Part shown: positions 7,818-15,779 of the stretch, piece by piece | Layout of the letters: each line of letters opens with the position of its first letter | Position numbering within the stretch: the first letter of the stretch is position 1 | Assembly: GCA_965247705.1 (NCBI GenBank) | Contig: CBDFHV010000033.1 | Location: forward strand, 1 to 64,000 | DNA: 64,000 nucleotides | Reading direction: 5' to 3' | From: CBDFHV01 sp965247705 | GTDB taxonomy: Bacteria > Pseudomonadota > Alphaproteobacteria > Rhodospirillales > CAMCUA01 | Notes under the pieces: model-generated | What the model was told of the DNA's origin: nothing | Seen by the model: only the letters and a program-made list of their open reading frames with translations | The model's database searches: none | Position numbers and translations under genes: made by a program

Positions 7818-9816
7818 TCCGATCACCCTGGAGATCCTCAATAACAAGGTCGTCGCCATCGCCGAGGAGATGTATTACGCCCTGAAGCGCGCCTCGCGGT
7901 CCATCTACGTCAAGGAGGCGGACGACTTCGACGTGGCGCTGCTAGACGCCGAGGGAATGCTGGTTGCCCATCCGGCCTCGGCGACGATGAATTTCCTCTG
8001 TGACTCCAACTTCGTGGACACCATCGAGGCGGTGCCCGACCTGGAGCCGGGGGACGTGATCGTCACCAACGACCCTTACACCTCGGGCGCCCTGTCCACC
8101 CACCTGCCCGACATCCATCTGATCCGCCCCTATTTCCACGACGGGCGGATCGTCGCCTATGGCTGGTGCTTCGTGCATTGCACGGACATGGGCGGTTCGG
8201 TGCCGAGCAGCATCGCCCCGTCCCTGAGCGATATATTTCAGGAAGGCCTGCGTATTCCGCCGATGAAATTGGTCGCGCGCGGCGTCATGAAGGACGACCT
8301 CTTGAAGCTGATCATGACCAACAATCGGGAGCCCGAGGTCAACACGGGCGATTTGAAGGCCATGCTTGGCGCGCTGGAGACCGGCGACATGCGCACGGCC
8401 GAACTGATCGAGCGCCACGGAATCGAGACCGTCCTCGACGCCGAACGGGACTTGTTGGACTACGCGGCCGCCAAGGCGCGCGACGTCATCCGTCGGATTC
8501 CCGACGGCACGTACGAGTTTTGGGACTTCATGGACGACGACAAGGTGACCCGCATTCCCCTTCGCGTGCGGCTCAAGATGACGGTCGCGGACGGCCACCT
8601 GACCCTCGACCTGACGGGAACCGATCCCCAGGTTCGTGCCGCCTACAACGTCCCCACCAACGGCCAGCGCAACTACTGGATCACCATCCGGCTGACCAAC
8701 TTCCTCACCACCTACGACAGCACCATGCCGCGCAACGCGGGGATCTACCGCACCGTCAAGGCCATCCTGCCCAAGGGCATTCTCATGAACGCCGAGTTCC
8801 CCGACGCCTGCGGGGTGCGCTCCAGCCCCTCGCTGCGGGTCAGCGGGACGGTGAATGGGGCTTTGCTGAAGGCCAATCCGGACCTGATGCCGGCGCCCAG
8901 CGGCGGCAATTCCATGCCATTCGCACTGGCCGAGTTCGACCCCGAGGGCATTGAGCGCCATGTCCAGGTGATCGAGCCCATGCGCGCCGGCATGGGGGCG
9001 ATGAAGGGCCAGGACGGCGTCGATGGCCGCGACACCAGCCTCAACAACATGTGCAACCACCCGGTGGAGACCGTCGAGACCGACATGGGCATCGTCTTCC
9101 GCCGCTACGACATCCGGCCCGACTCGGGCGGTCCTGGGAAATCCCGGGGCGGCGTCGGCCAGATCGTCACCATCGAGGTCCTGCGCGACGGCGGCACCAT
9201 CCTCGCCCGCGGCATGGAACGGCTCAGGTTCCCGGCCTATGGCGTCCTCGGCGGCAAGCCGGGCGCCAACATGCGCGGCATCCTCAATCGGGGCCGCCCC
9301 GACGAGAAGGAACTCGCCAAGCTCGACACCTTGGCGGTGAATGCCGGCGATACCGTCACCTTCATGATGGCGGGCGGCGGCGGCTACGGCGACCCCTACG
9401 AGCGGGATCCGGAGCGGGTGCGCGAGGATGTGGCAGTGGGCTTCGTCAGCCCCGAGGCGGCGGCTCGGGACTACGGCGTCGCCGTCGATGATGACGGCGA
9501 TGTGGACGAGGCCGAAACCGCGCGACTGCGGGCCGCCCGGGTCAAGGACAACCGTCACGCCGCCTTCGACTTCGGCCCCCAGCGGGAGGCTTGGGAGAGC
9601 GTCTTCGACGACGCCGCCATGGGCGAGCTCAACCGCCGGCTGATGGCGCTGCCCAAGGCGGTGCGCCAGAACAAGCGGCGCTGGATCATCGAACGGACCG
9701 TCCCCGACCTTCCCCTGGCCGGCGCCGGCTCGCTGGCCGACACCATCGCCGACCCGGACGGGGCGCGGGGGCGGCTGAAAGACGCAATGGCGGCGGCGTT
9801 CGACGGGGTGGGGTAA
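7807..9816 (+). CDS. Hydantoinase B / 5-oxoprolinase family protein
   Basis: 669-residue homologue of the HyuB/acetone-carboxylase-beta-like family, which with a HyuA partner performs ATP-dependent hydrolysis of hydantoins or 5-oxoproline, or carboxylation of ketones. Family blocks are DPITLEILNNKVVAIAEEM at the N-terminus, VIVTNDPYTSGALSTHLPDI, the glycine-rich PDSGGPGKSRGG and GGGGYGDPYERDP. Typical HyuB is about 560 residues; here roughly 100 extra residues follow the GGGGYGDP block. No hyuA partner is adjacent. The native upstream neighbour was the MFS gene. The IS lies just before the ribosome site, so transcription now probably depends on IS or distal promoters. Confidence 0.88.
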   Translation: MKLDPITLEILNNKVVAIAEEMYYALKRASRSIYVKEADDFDVALLDAEGMLVAHPASATMNFLCDSNFVDTIEAVPDLEPGDVIVTNDPYTSGALSTHLPDIHLIRPYFHDGRIVAYGWCFVHCTDMGGSVPSSIAPSLSDIFQEGLRIPPMKLVARGVMKDDLLKLIMTNNREPEVNTGDLKAMLGALETGDMRTAELIERHGIETVLDAERDLLDYAAAKARDVIRRIPDGTYEFWDFMDDDKVTRIPLRVRLKMTVADGHLTLDLTGTDPQVRAAYNVPTNGQRNYWITIRLTNFLTTYDSTMPRNAGIYRTVKAILPKGILMNAEFPDACGVRSSPSLRVSGTVNGALLKANPDLMPAPSGGNSMPFALAEFDPEGIERHVQVIEPMRAGMGAMKGQDGVDGRDTSLNNMCNHPVETVETDMGIVFRRYDIRPDSGGPGKSRGGVGQIVTIEVLRDGGTILARGMERLRFPAYGVLGGKPGANMRGILNRGRPDEKELAKLDTLAVNAGDTVTFMMAGGGGYGDPYERDPERVREDVAVGFVSPEAAARDYGVAVDDDGDVDEAETARLRAARVKDNRHAAFDFGPQREAWESVFDDAAMGELNRRLMALPKAVRQNKRRWIIERTVPDLPLAGAGSLADTIADPDGARGRLKDAMAAAFDGVG

Positions 9817-9869
9817 GGAGCTCCTGACAGAAGACTTCTCCGCCAACCTTGAACCGTCACGATAGAATT

Positions 9870-9883
9870 GATATCATGATATC
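9870..9883. promoter_or_regulatory. Perfect 14-bp palindrome before the toxin-antitoxin genes
   Basis: GATATCATGATATC is a perfect palindrome 23 bases before the antitoxin ATG, embedded in an AT-rich patch. RHH antitoxins of the FitA/VapB type bind such palindromes to repress their own operon, so this is probably the operator. The role is inferred from position and symmetry. Confidence 0.65.
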
Positions 9884-9906
9884 ATTCAATTGGCATCGGT
9901 GACGGT

Positions 9907-10155
9907 ATGGCTCAGATCCTGGTCCGAAATCTGGATGACGACGTGAAAGCGGCGTTGCAGCGCCGCGCCAAGCGACACGGGCGTAGCACGGTAGAAGAGG
10001 TGCGAGACATTCTTAGAGACGCGGTCAAGGAGGACGATCGGCCACGCGACAATTTTGCGCTACGGTTTTCCGCTTGCTTCGCCGGATTGGGGTTTGAAGG
10101 GGAGATCCCGGAACTGCGCGGTCAGCCAGCCAGACCCGCTGAGTTCAAGGAGTGA
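9907..10155 (+). CDS. FitA-type ribbon-helix-helix antitoxin
   Basis: 82 residues. The N-terminal part, QILVRNLDDDVKAALQRRAK followed by HGRSTVEEVRDILRDAV, is a ribbon-helix-helix of the FitA/StbC 'plasmid stability' type that dimerises and binds DNA. The tail after residue 50 would wrap the toxin. Its stop codon region overlaps the toxin start (GTGA), so the two are translationally coupled. It neutralises the PIN-domain toxin downstream and probably autorepresses through the palindrome at 9870-9883. Confidence 0.88.
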   Translation: MAQILVRNLDDDVKAALQRRAKRHGRSTVEEVRDILRDAVKEDDRPRDNFALRFSACFAGLGFEGEIPELRGQPARPAEFKE

Positions 10156-10574
10156 TTGTCCTCGACACCAACGTGGTGTCGGAATTGATGACAGAGCGTC
10201 CTGACGCTCCGGTCGTCAGATGGTTCGGAACTCAGCCTTCCGAATCGATCTGGACCACCGCAGTGACGATTTTCGAGAGCTGGTTTGGAATCGAACTTCT
10301 TGCTCATGGACGAAGACGACGAGGACTTGAAGCCGCCTTCGAGAGGGGCCTGGGCCTGATCCTGGAGCACCGCGTGCTGCCTTTCGACGAGACGGCGGCC
10401 AGGCAAGCCGGAACCCTCGCCGCTGCCGCCCACCGTACGGGTCGTCCCTTTGAGATTCGCGACGTTCAGATCGCGGCCATCGCCTCCGTTCGCCGCGCCA
10501 CGCTCGCCACACGGAACGTCCGGCACTTCGAGCATCTGGGTATCAGGATGGTGGACCCCTGGTCGGCCCCGTAG
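10152..10574 (+). CDS. VapC/FitB-type PIN-domain toxin
   Basis: 140-residue PIN-domain ribonuclease, expected to cleave RNA with Mg2+ when free of its antitoxin. The first acid is in VLDTNVVSEL (Asp5), the second is the Glu in TIFESWFGIE and the third the Asp in FEIRDVQIAAIA. The last block, ATRNVRHFEHLGI, has His where many relatives have a fourth Asp. The start is a GTG overlapping the antitoxin stop. The gene ends with DPWSAP, a usual FitB ending. Probably intact. Confidence 0.88.
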   Translation: MIVLDTNVVSELMTERPDAPVVRWFGTQPSESIWTTAVTIFESWFGIELLAHGRRRRGLEAAFERGLGLILEHRVLPFDETAARQAGTLAAAAHRTGRPFEIRDVQIAAIASVRRATLATRNVRHFEHLGIRMVDPWSAP

Positions 10575-10583
10575 CCGCCGCCC

Positions 10584-11033
10584 TTACCCCTTCTCCTCCC
10601 ACCCCCCGCGTTCCGTCTGCTGCCAGTAGTGCAAGTCGTGGCCGGCATCCTTGCGGGCCTTCCAGCGGGCGCGGGCGGCCTGGACCGCCTCCGAGTCGTT
10701 GCCGTCGAACAGGTCGAAGCAGCGTTCGAAATCGCCGAGGCGGTCCGTGTCGGCGCCGTCGGTGAGGAACAGGAAGGTGGCGCCGTTGGGGACCTCGTCC
10801 TCGGTGGTGAGCCACACCGGCTGGTCCTCGGCGCTGCCGTCCTTGGCCGAACCGTGGGGCAGCCAGGCGCCCTGGTCGTAGGTCCACAGGAGACCGTTGA
10901 GGGCCTCCACCCGTTCGCTTGATCGCGCCTTGACAACCGCCCGCTTGTCCGCCGCCAGGATCCGCTCCAGAAGTTTGGGCAGGGCCCTTTCCAAGGGCGA
11001 ACGCTGCAAGTGGTAAAAGGAGACGTCGGTCAT
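10584..11033 (-). CDS. holC: DNA polymerase III chi subunit
   Basis: 149-residue chi subunit, which links the clamp loader to SSB during replication. It begins TDVSFYHLQRSPLERALP, characteristic of alphaproteobacterial HolC, and has WTYDQGAWLPHG and CFDLFDGND in the expected places. The frame extends upstream to 11258, but the ATG at 11033 matches the family N-terminus. It lies directly downstream of pepA on the same strand, the usual pepA-holC pairing. Confidence 0.9.
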   Translation of the reverse strand: MTDVSFYHLQRSPLERALPKLLERILAADKRAVVKARSSERVEALNGLLWTYDQGAWLPHGSAKDGSAEDQPVWLTTEDEVPNGATFLFLTDGADTDRLGDFERCFDLFDGNDSEAVQAARARWKARKDAGHDLHYWQQTERGGWEEKG

Positions 11034-11070
11034 GGGCGCTGAGGGACTCGTTGCCGATGGCGCCCCGCCC

Positions 11071-12579
11071 CTACTTGCCCTCGTAGTAGTCGGCGACCAG
11101 GCGGTCAAGCAGGCGCACACCGAAGGCGGTGCCACCCTTGGGCACCGTCGGCTTGGCCTTGGACGACCAGGCGACCCCGGCGATGTCCAGGTGCGCCCAG
11201 GGAGTATCGCCAACGAAGTGCTGGAGGAACTGGGCGGCGACGATGCTGCCCGCATCACGGCCGGCGGAAATGTTCTTCAGGTCGGCGGGACCATCCTTGA
11301 TCTTCTTGTCGTAGACATCCGCCATGGGCAGGCGCCACAGAAGCTCGTTCTCCGTCCGCCCGGCGTTGAGCAGGTTCTCCGACAGGGCATCGTTGTTGGA
11401 AAAGAGGCCGGCGTACTCGTGGCCGAGGGAGACGATGATGGCGCCGGTGAGGGTCGCCAGGTTCACCATCACGCGGGGCTTGTAGGTTTTCATCGCGTAC
11501 CAAAGGGCGTCGGCCAGGACCAACCGGCCCTCGGCGTCGGTGTTCAGCACTTCGATGGTGGTGCCCGACATGGCGGTGACGATATCGCCGGGGCGCTGGG
11601 CCTTGCCGTCGGGCATGTTCTCGACCAGGCCGACGACACCCACCACGTGGGCCTTGGCCTTGCGCCCAGCCAGGGCCTTCATGGCGCCGATGACGGCGCC
11701 GGCGCCGCCCATGTCCCACTTCATGTCCCACATGCCGCCGGCGGGTTTGAGCGAGATACCGCCCGTATCGAACGTGACGCCCTTGCCGACGAGGGCCACG
11801 GGACCCGCGCCACGGCCCCGTCCGGCGGGCGCCCCTTTCCATTCCATGCACACCAGCTGGGGCTCGTACGCGCTGCCCTGGGCGACGCCGAGGAGGGCGT
11901 TCATGCCCAACTTCTTCATCTGCGCCCGTCCCAGCACCGTCACCTTGACCCCCAGTTTGGTCAGCGACCGGCACTGGTCGGCCAGGGTCTTGGGGTAGAT
12001 GACGTTGGGCGGCTCGGAGACTAGGTCGCGGGTGAAGAACACCCCGTCGGCCACACGGCCCAGGGGCGCGAAGGTTCCGCGGGCCTTGGTGAACTCGGCC
12101 GATTGGACCGTCAGGGCCTTGAGCTGCGGCTTGCCGTCATTGTCGCCATTCGGTGCCGTGCGATAATTGTCGAAGCGGTAGGAAGCAAGCCGCGCGCCGT
12201 AGGCCACGTGCGCCGCCATCTCCGAGGCCGCGAGCTTGCCCTTGGGCAGGGCGTCCACCAGCACCGCCACCGCCTCCTCGCCGCTGAGCGCCTTGTACAG
12301 GGCGCCGCCGGCGTCCTGCAGGCGCAGCGCGTCCACCTCCGCCGCCTCGCCGAGCCCGATGACCAGCACCCGGTCCATGGCGCCGCCCCCTGGCGCCACC
12401 ACGTCCAGGGTCTTCGCCTTGTCGCCCTTGAAACGTGCGGCGGCGATGGCGCGCTTCAGCGCGCCCTTCAGCGCCTTGTCAAGTCCCTGACCGCTGGGCG
12501 TCAACTTGCCCCCTTTGAGGGACAAGATGGCCGCGGCGCCGCGCGATGGCGTGGACGGCTTGGCGAAGGTGATCTTCAT
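11071..12579 (-). CDS. pepA: Leucyl aminopeptidase (M17)
   Basis: 502-residue cytosolic two-metal aminopeptidase, acting in peptide turnover. The N-terminal macrodomain-like part is followed by the catalytic domain with VGKGVTFDTGGISLKP (metal and substrate lysine region) and the M17 signature NTDAEGRLVLADAL. Normal length with no defects seen. The ATG at 12579 gives MKITFAKPS, a usual N-terminus. It is followed by holC 37 bases downstream. Confidence 0.95.
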   Translation of the reverse strand: MKITFAKPSTPSRGAAAILSLKGGKLTPSGQGLDKALKGALKRAIAAARFKGDKAKTLDVVAPGGGAMDRVLVIGLGEAAEVDALRLQDAGGALYKALSGEEAVAVLVDALPKGKLAASEMAAHVAYGARLASYRFDNYRTAPNGDNDGKPQLKALTVQSAEFTKARGTFAPLGRVADGVFFTRDLVSEPPNVIYPKTLADQCRSLTKLGVKVTVLGRAQMKKLGMNALLGVAQGSAYEPQLVCMEWKGAPAGRGRGAGPVALVGKGVTFDTGGISLKPAGGMWDMKWDMGGAGAVIGAMKALAGRKAKAHVVGVVGLVENMPDGKAQRPGDIVTAMSGTTIEVLNTDAEGRLVLADALWYAMKTYKPRVMVNLATLTGAIIVSLGHEYAGLFSNNDALSENLLNAGRTENELLWRLPMADVYDKKIKDGPADLKNISAGRDAGSIVAAQFLQHFVGDTPWAHLDIAGVAWSSKAKPTVPKGGTAFGVRLLDRLVADYYEGK

Positions 12580-12723
12580 GGGCAGTTCCCCCTCGGGTCA
12601 TGGGCCCGGAGGGGAGAGGCGGACACCCTCCCCGTCCCCCGAAACGACGTGTGACTGGAGATGACAGGCGACACACAATGCACCGGATGGGGGCCTGTGG
12701 GAAACCCCTGGGGACGTCCGCCG

Positions 12724-13734
12724 TCACTGCCCGCCGAGAGCGACTTCCGGCCGCGTCTTGACCGGCATGTCGGCCTCGGCCGTCTCGGCCACGGTCCGGC
12801 GGTCGCGGGTGACCAGCCAAGCGACCCCGCCCGGCAAGCTGACGACGATGCTTAGAAGTCCCGTAAGCACACTAAGGCTGAATGCGCCGGCCTCGGGCAC
12901 GCCGACGAGACCGAAACCGAACACCATTGCACCCTCGCGGATTCCCCAGCCGCCGATGGACAGGGGGATCGTGGTCGCTAGTAGCACCAGCGGCACAAGG
13001 ACCACGCAATCGACCACCGTCACGTCCAAGTCCATGCCACGACCGAGGACGAAAACGATGATTGCGATGTTGACATGTCCCGCCATGGACCAGGCGAAGA
13101 TGGCCGGACCGTTCCGCCAATCCAGGAACACCCGGCGGGCGTCACCGCCAAGCGCCGCGATTCCCGCCACCACCCGCCAGCGGCGGATGGAGCTGGGCAG
13201 GTGCTCCAGCAGGGTCAAGACCCCGATCCCGGCGATGGCACCGACGGTCAAGACGGCGATCCCGGCCAGCATCCAGGTGCCCATCGTGCCGTTCAGTTTG
13301 GGCAGAAACCACGGCTGGACGACGAGGACCACCAAGGGAATGGCGGCCACGATCGCCACCCGCTCCAGCATCACCCCGTTGAATGCGGCGCCCCAGCGGA
13401 GGCCGGCGTGACGTGTCATGACCACCCGCACCGCGTCTCCGCCCACGGAAGACGGCAGGGTGTGATTGAAGAAGGCGCCGATGACGAACACCCGCAGCAG
13501 GGTCAGCCACGGCAAGAGTGCCCCCATCGCCGCCAGTACCTGTCTCCAGCGGAAGGCGCACAGGACATACTGCAGGAACAGGAGAACGCCGGCCAGAAGA
13601 AGGGCCTTGGACGAAATGCCCAAAAGCCGATTCCGCATGTCGCCTAAATCCATGCCGCTCACCAGATACCAGATGGCGGCAACGGAAATCAGGAACTTGG
13701 CCAGCAGGATGAGACGGGTCTTATGGGACGTCAT
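12724..13734 (-). CDS. YbhN/UPF0104-type flippase-like membrane protein (LPG_synthase_TM)
   Basis: 336-residue inner-membrane protein with about eight hydrophobic segments. It matches the lysylphosphatidylglycerol-synthase transmembrane family (YbhN/AglD-like) through FRWRQVLAAMG, FFNHTLPSSVGGDAVRV, ERVAIVAAIPLVV and the late block PLSIGGWGIREGAM. The soluble aminoacyl-transferase domain of true MprF is absent, so a lipid-transport or glycolipid-related role is more likely than lysinylation. Its tail after about residue 310 is polar. It runs towards pepA and is about 40 bases from the end of amrS upstream. Confidence 0.8.
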   Translation of the reverse strand: MTSHKTRLILLAKFLISVAAIWYLVSGMDLGDMRNRLLGISSKALLLAGVLLFLQYVLCAFRWRQVLAAMGALLPWLTLLRVFVIGAFFNHTLPSSVGGDAVRVVMTRHAGLRWGAAFNGVMLERVAIVAAIPLVVLVVQPWFLPKLNGTMGTWMLAGIAVLTVGAIAGIGVLTLLEHLPSSIRRWRVVAGIAALGGDARRVFLDWRNGPAIFAWSMAGHVNIAIIVFVLGRGMDLDVTVVDCVVLVPLVLLATTIPLSIGGWGIREGAMVFGFGLVGVPEAGAFSLSVLTGLLSIVVSLPGGVAWLVTRDRRTVAETAEADMPVKTRPEVALGGQ

Positions 13735-13771
13735 CGAAACCGCGCAGCGAATCCGTCAATGCCCCCTTGTA

Positions 13772-14911
13772 TCACAGCCCGCGGGCGTGAACAGTCGGGC
13801 GGCCTTGCCGGGAACGGTGGAAACGTATCGGACGGCGGCGACGCCCCCAGGTGCCGGGCGGGCCATCGAAGATGCCCGCGCACTTGGTACCGCAGTGGGC
13901 GCAGTGGCCGTCGTCGGTCAGGTTCCAGGCGCCCAGTTCGTACCAGTCCCGCTCCATGAGTTGGGTTCCGCAGCCATGGCAGGAAGTGCTTGCGCCGTGC
14001 CGGTCGTGGATGTTGCCCGTATAGACGTAGCGCAGGCCATGGCCGCGGGCGATTTCCCGCGCTCGGACAAGGGTTTGGGGCGGCGTCGGCGGGGTGTCCA
14101 TCATCCGATAGTCGGGGTGGAAGGCGGTGAAGTGAAGCGGCACGTCGGGTCCCAGGTTGTCGGCGATCCAGCGGCTCATGGCGTCGAACTCGGCGTCCGA
14201 ATCGTTCTCGCCGGGAATCACCAGGTCGGTGATCTCGAACCACACGTCCGTTTCGTGCTTCAAATAGCGCAGGGTGTCGAGGATGGGTTCCAGTTGGGCG
14301 GTACAGAGGGTCTTGTAGAACCGCTCGCTGAAGGCCTTGAGGTCCACGTTGGCGGCATCCATGTGGCGGAAGAACTCAACCCGGGCCTCGGGGCAGATGT
14401 AGCCCGCCGTGACCGCCACCGTCTTCAGGCCCCGCTTGTGGCAGGCCTTGGCGACGTCGGCGGCGTATTCGAGAAAGATCACTGGATCGTTGTAGGTGAA
14501 GGCGACGCTGCGGCAGCCCAGCTTCTCGGCGGCACGGGCGATGTCGTCGGGGGAGGCCTGGGACTGTAGCCTGTCCATTTCCCGGGATTTGCTGATGTCC
14601 CAGTTCTGGCAGAACTTGCACGTGAGGTTGCAGCCGGCGGTGCCGAAGGACAGGACCGGGGTCCCCGGCAGAAAATGATTGAGCGGCTTCTTCTCAATGG
14701 GGTCGACGCAGAATCCGCTGGAGCGGCCATAGGTGGTCAGCACCAGCCGGTCGCCGTCCCGGGCGCGGACGAAGCAGAGGCCCCGCTGGCCGTCGTTCAG
14801 CCGGCAGGCGCGCGGGCAGACGTCGCACTGGATGCGCCCGTCGTCGAGGGCATGCCAGTAGCGGGCGGGGAACGCTTCTTCGAATTCCGGGGCCCGCGCG
14901 GCCTGGGTCAT
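13772..14911 (-). CDS. amrS: AmmeMemoRadiSam system radical SAM enzyme
   Basis: 379-residue radical-SAM protein related to pyruvate formate-lyase activating enzymes. The [4Fe-4S] motif is GCNLTCKFCQNW (Cys94, Cys98, Cys101). An N-terminal extension carries four further cysteines (29, 32, 36, 46; CDVCPRAC), and two CxxC pairs near the C-terminus (SCHGCGT, CAHCGTKC) suggest a zinc ribbon. Known as the third member of the AmmeMemoRadiSam set. Its chemical product is not established. The start at 14911 removes a longer upstream frame that reads decayed sequence. Its partners (fused Memo-AMMECR1) are divergent, 870 bases away. Confidence 0.88.
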   Translation of the reverse strand: MTQAARAPEFEEAFPARYWHALDDGRIQCDVCPRACRLNDGQRGLCFVRARDGDRLVLTTYGRSSGFCVDPIEKKPLNHFLPGTPVLSFGTAGCNLTCKFCQNWDISKSREMDRLQSQASPDDIARAAEKLGCRSVAFTYNDPVIFLEYAADVAKACHKRGLKTVAVTAGYICPEARVEFFRHMDAANVDLKAFSERFYKTLCTAQLEPILDTLRYLKHETDVWFEITDLVIPGENDSDAEFDAMSRWIADNLGPDVPLHFTAFHPDYRMMDTPPTPPQTLVRAREIARGHGLRYVYTGNIHDRHGASTSCHGCGTQLMERDWYELGAWNLTDDGHCAHCGTKCAGIFDGPPGTWGRRRRPIRFHRSRQGRPTVHARGL

Positions 14912-15099
14912 GGGTCGTCCCGGGTTCGCCCCGGTGGCAATGGAAATGACACGGCGTCTGCCCCTTGATCTGGGCCGGCGTGCCTGCCGTGTCAACGGCG
15001 GAACGTGCCCGATACCAGTGAGCGTTTGAAGTGATTCACTGGTTTCCGCCAGGAATTCGCTTTGTCTCACGCCCGCGGATCGAAGGCCGCCGCGTCCTT

Positions 15100-15259
15100 T
15101 GGGACTTGCGGTGCGAAACCTTTCGACGACGCCGCGGATAGCCGCGATGAGGAGCGCCGAGTTGCGGTCGAGTACCCGGTTTCGGGGAACGATATAGCCG
15201 CAAGAAATCCAGCGGTCGGCCTCGATGGGTATCAGCGCGACGCCGGTGAGGATATTCAT
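15100..15259 (-). pseudogene. Possible C-terminal remnant of a LysR-type regulator
   Basis: The minus-strand reading from 15259 gives LTGVALIPIEADRW and then GYIVPRNRVLDRNSALLIAA followed by VVERFR. The first part looks like the end of a LysR effector domain and the second like its closing helix. There is a stop immediately before 15259 and no DNA-binding domain anywhere near. The sequence abuts the solute-binding-protein remnant on the other strand, as if two broken genes were joined here. The identification rests on a short pattern and is weak. Confidence 0.35.
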
Positions 15260-15260
15260 C

Positions 15261-15566
15261 CACTCCTACGACAAGGCGAAACGGCTAGGGGCCAGCAACC
15301 GTGGGCGATACACCAATCCAGAGGCGGATAGGCTCATCCAACAGCGCCTGGTGACGATGAATCTCGACAAGGTTGAAGGCATCTTCGTCGAGGCTATCGA
15401 GATCGCCATGGGCGACGTCGCCCTTATTCCCCTGCATTTCCAGCATGCGACCAGGGCGGCGCGGTCGAAAGCACCTGCGTCTCTTGGGTGGTGGCCAAAT
15501 GATGTCGCCATTCGATTGGACCGCCCGCCGTTCGACAACGCGCACCTCGCCAAGGCAAGTCCTTAG
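15261..15566 (+). pseudogene. C-terminal remnant of a family-5 (oligopeptide-type) solute-binding protein
   Basis: The frame reads HSYDKAKRLGASNRGRYTNP, then EADRLIQQ and EAIEIAMGDVALIPLHFQ. This is the typical end of periplasmic SBP_bac_5 proteins (DppA/OppA type), where NRGRYSNPE and EIAMGD..IPLHFQ are conserved. Similarity begins at about 15261, fades after about 15450, and the last conserved residues are garbled. No signal peptide, N-terminal domain or permease genes are nearby, so this is a gene fragment. Confidence 0.75.
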
Positions 15567-15779
15567 GTAACGAAGGACTGCCACATCTCAGGTCCCGATG
15601 CCGCGGTGGCCAACATGCTGGCCCCTTGTGTGCGGCCCGGGGGTTGATGCGAGAGTTTCTATGGCACCCGGCCTAAAAGCCGGCGCCCGTCCCATGGCTT
15701 CCTCGCCTTTACAGCGACCCATCCCGGGACTACCTAATCCCTTGACGATTGCCTCCGTAACCCCTGGGGAGACCGCGCC

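Larger units (their letters stand above)
14912..15779. other. Non-genic gap between amrS and amrAB holding decayed fragments
   Basis: 868 bases with no intact gene. Its middle contains two recognisable fragments, listed separately: a possible LysR-type regulator end on the minus strand and the end of a family-5 solute-binding protein on the plus strand. The last 200 bases before amrAB hold a small CCGGC-CTAAAA-GCCGG hairpin at 15668-15683 but no gene. Confidence 0.6.

Noticed and set aside
7942..9846. 634-residue minus-strand open frame over hyuB
   Set aside because: Antisense shadow of a high-GC gene; composition is Gly/Ala/Val/His-rich without domains.
12724..13734. Full MprF lysylphosphatidylglycerol synthase
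   Set aside because: Only the membrane part is present; there is no C-terminal aminoacyl-transferase domain.
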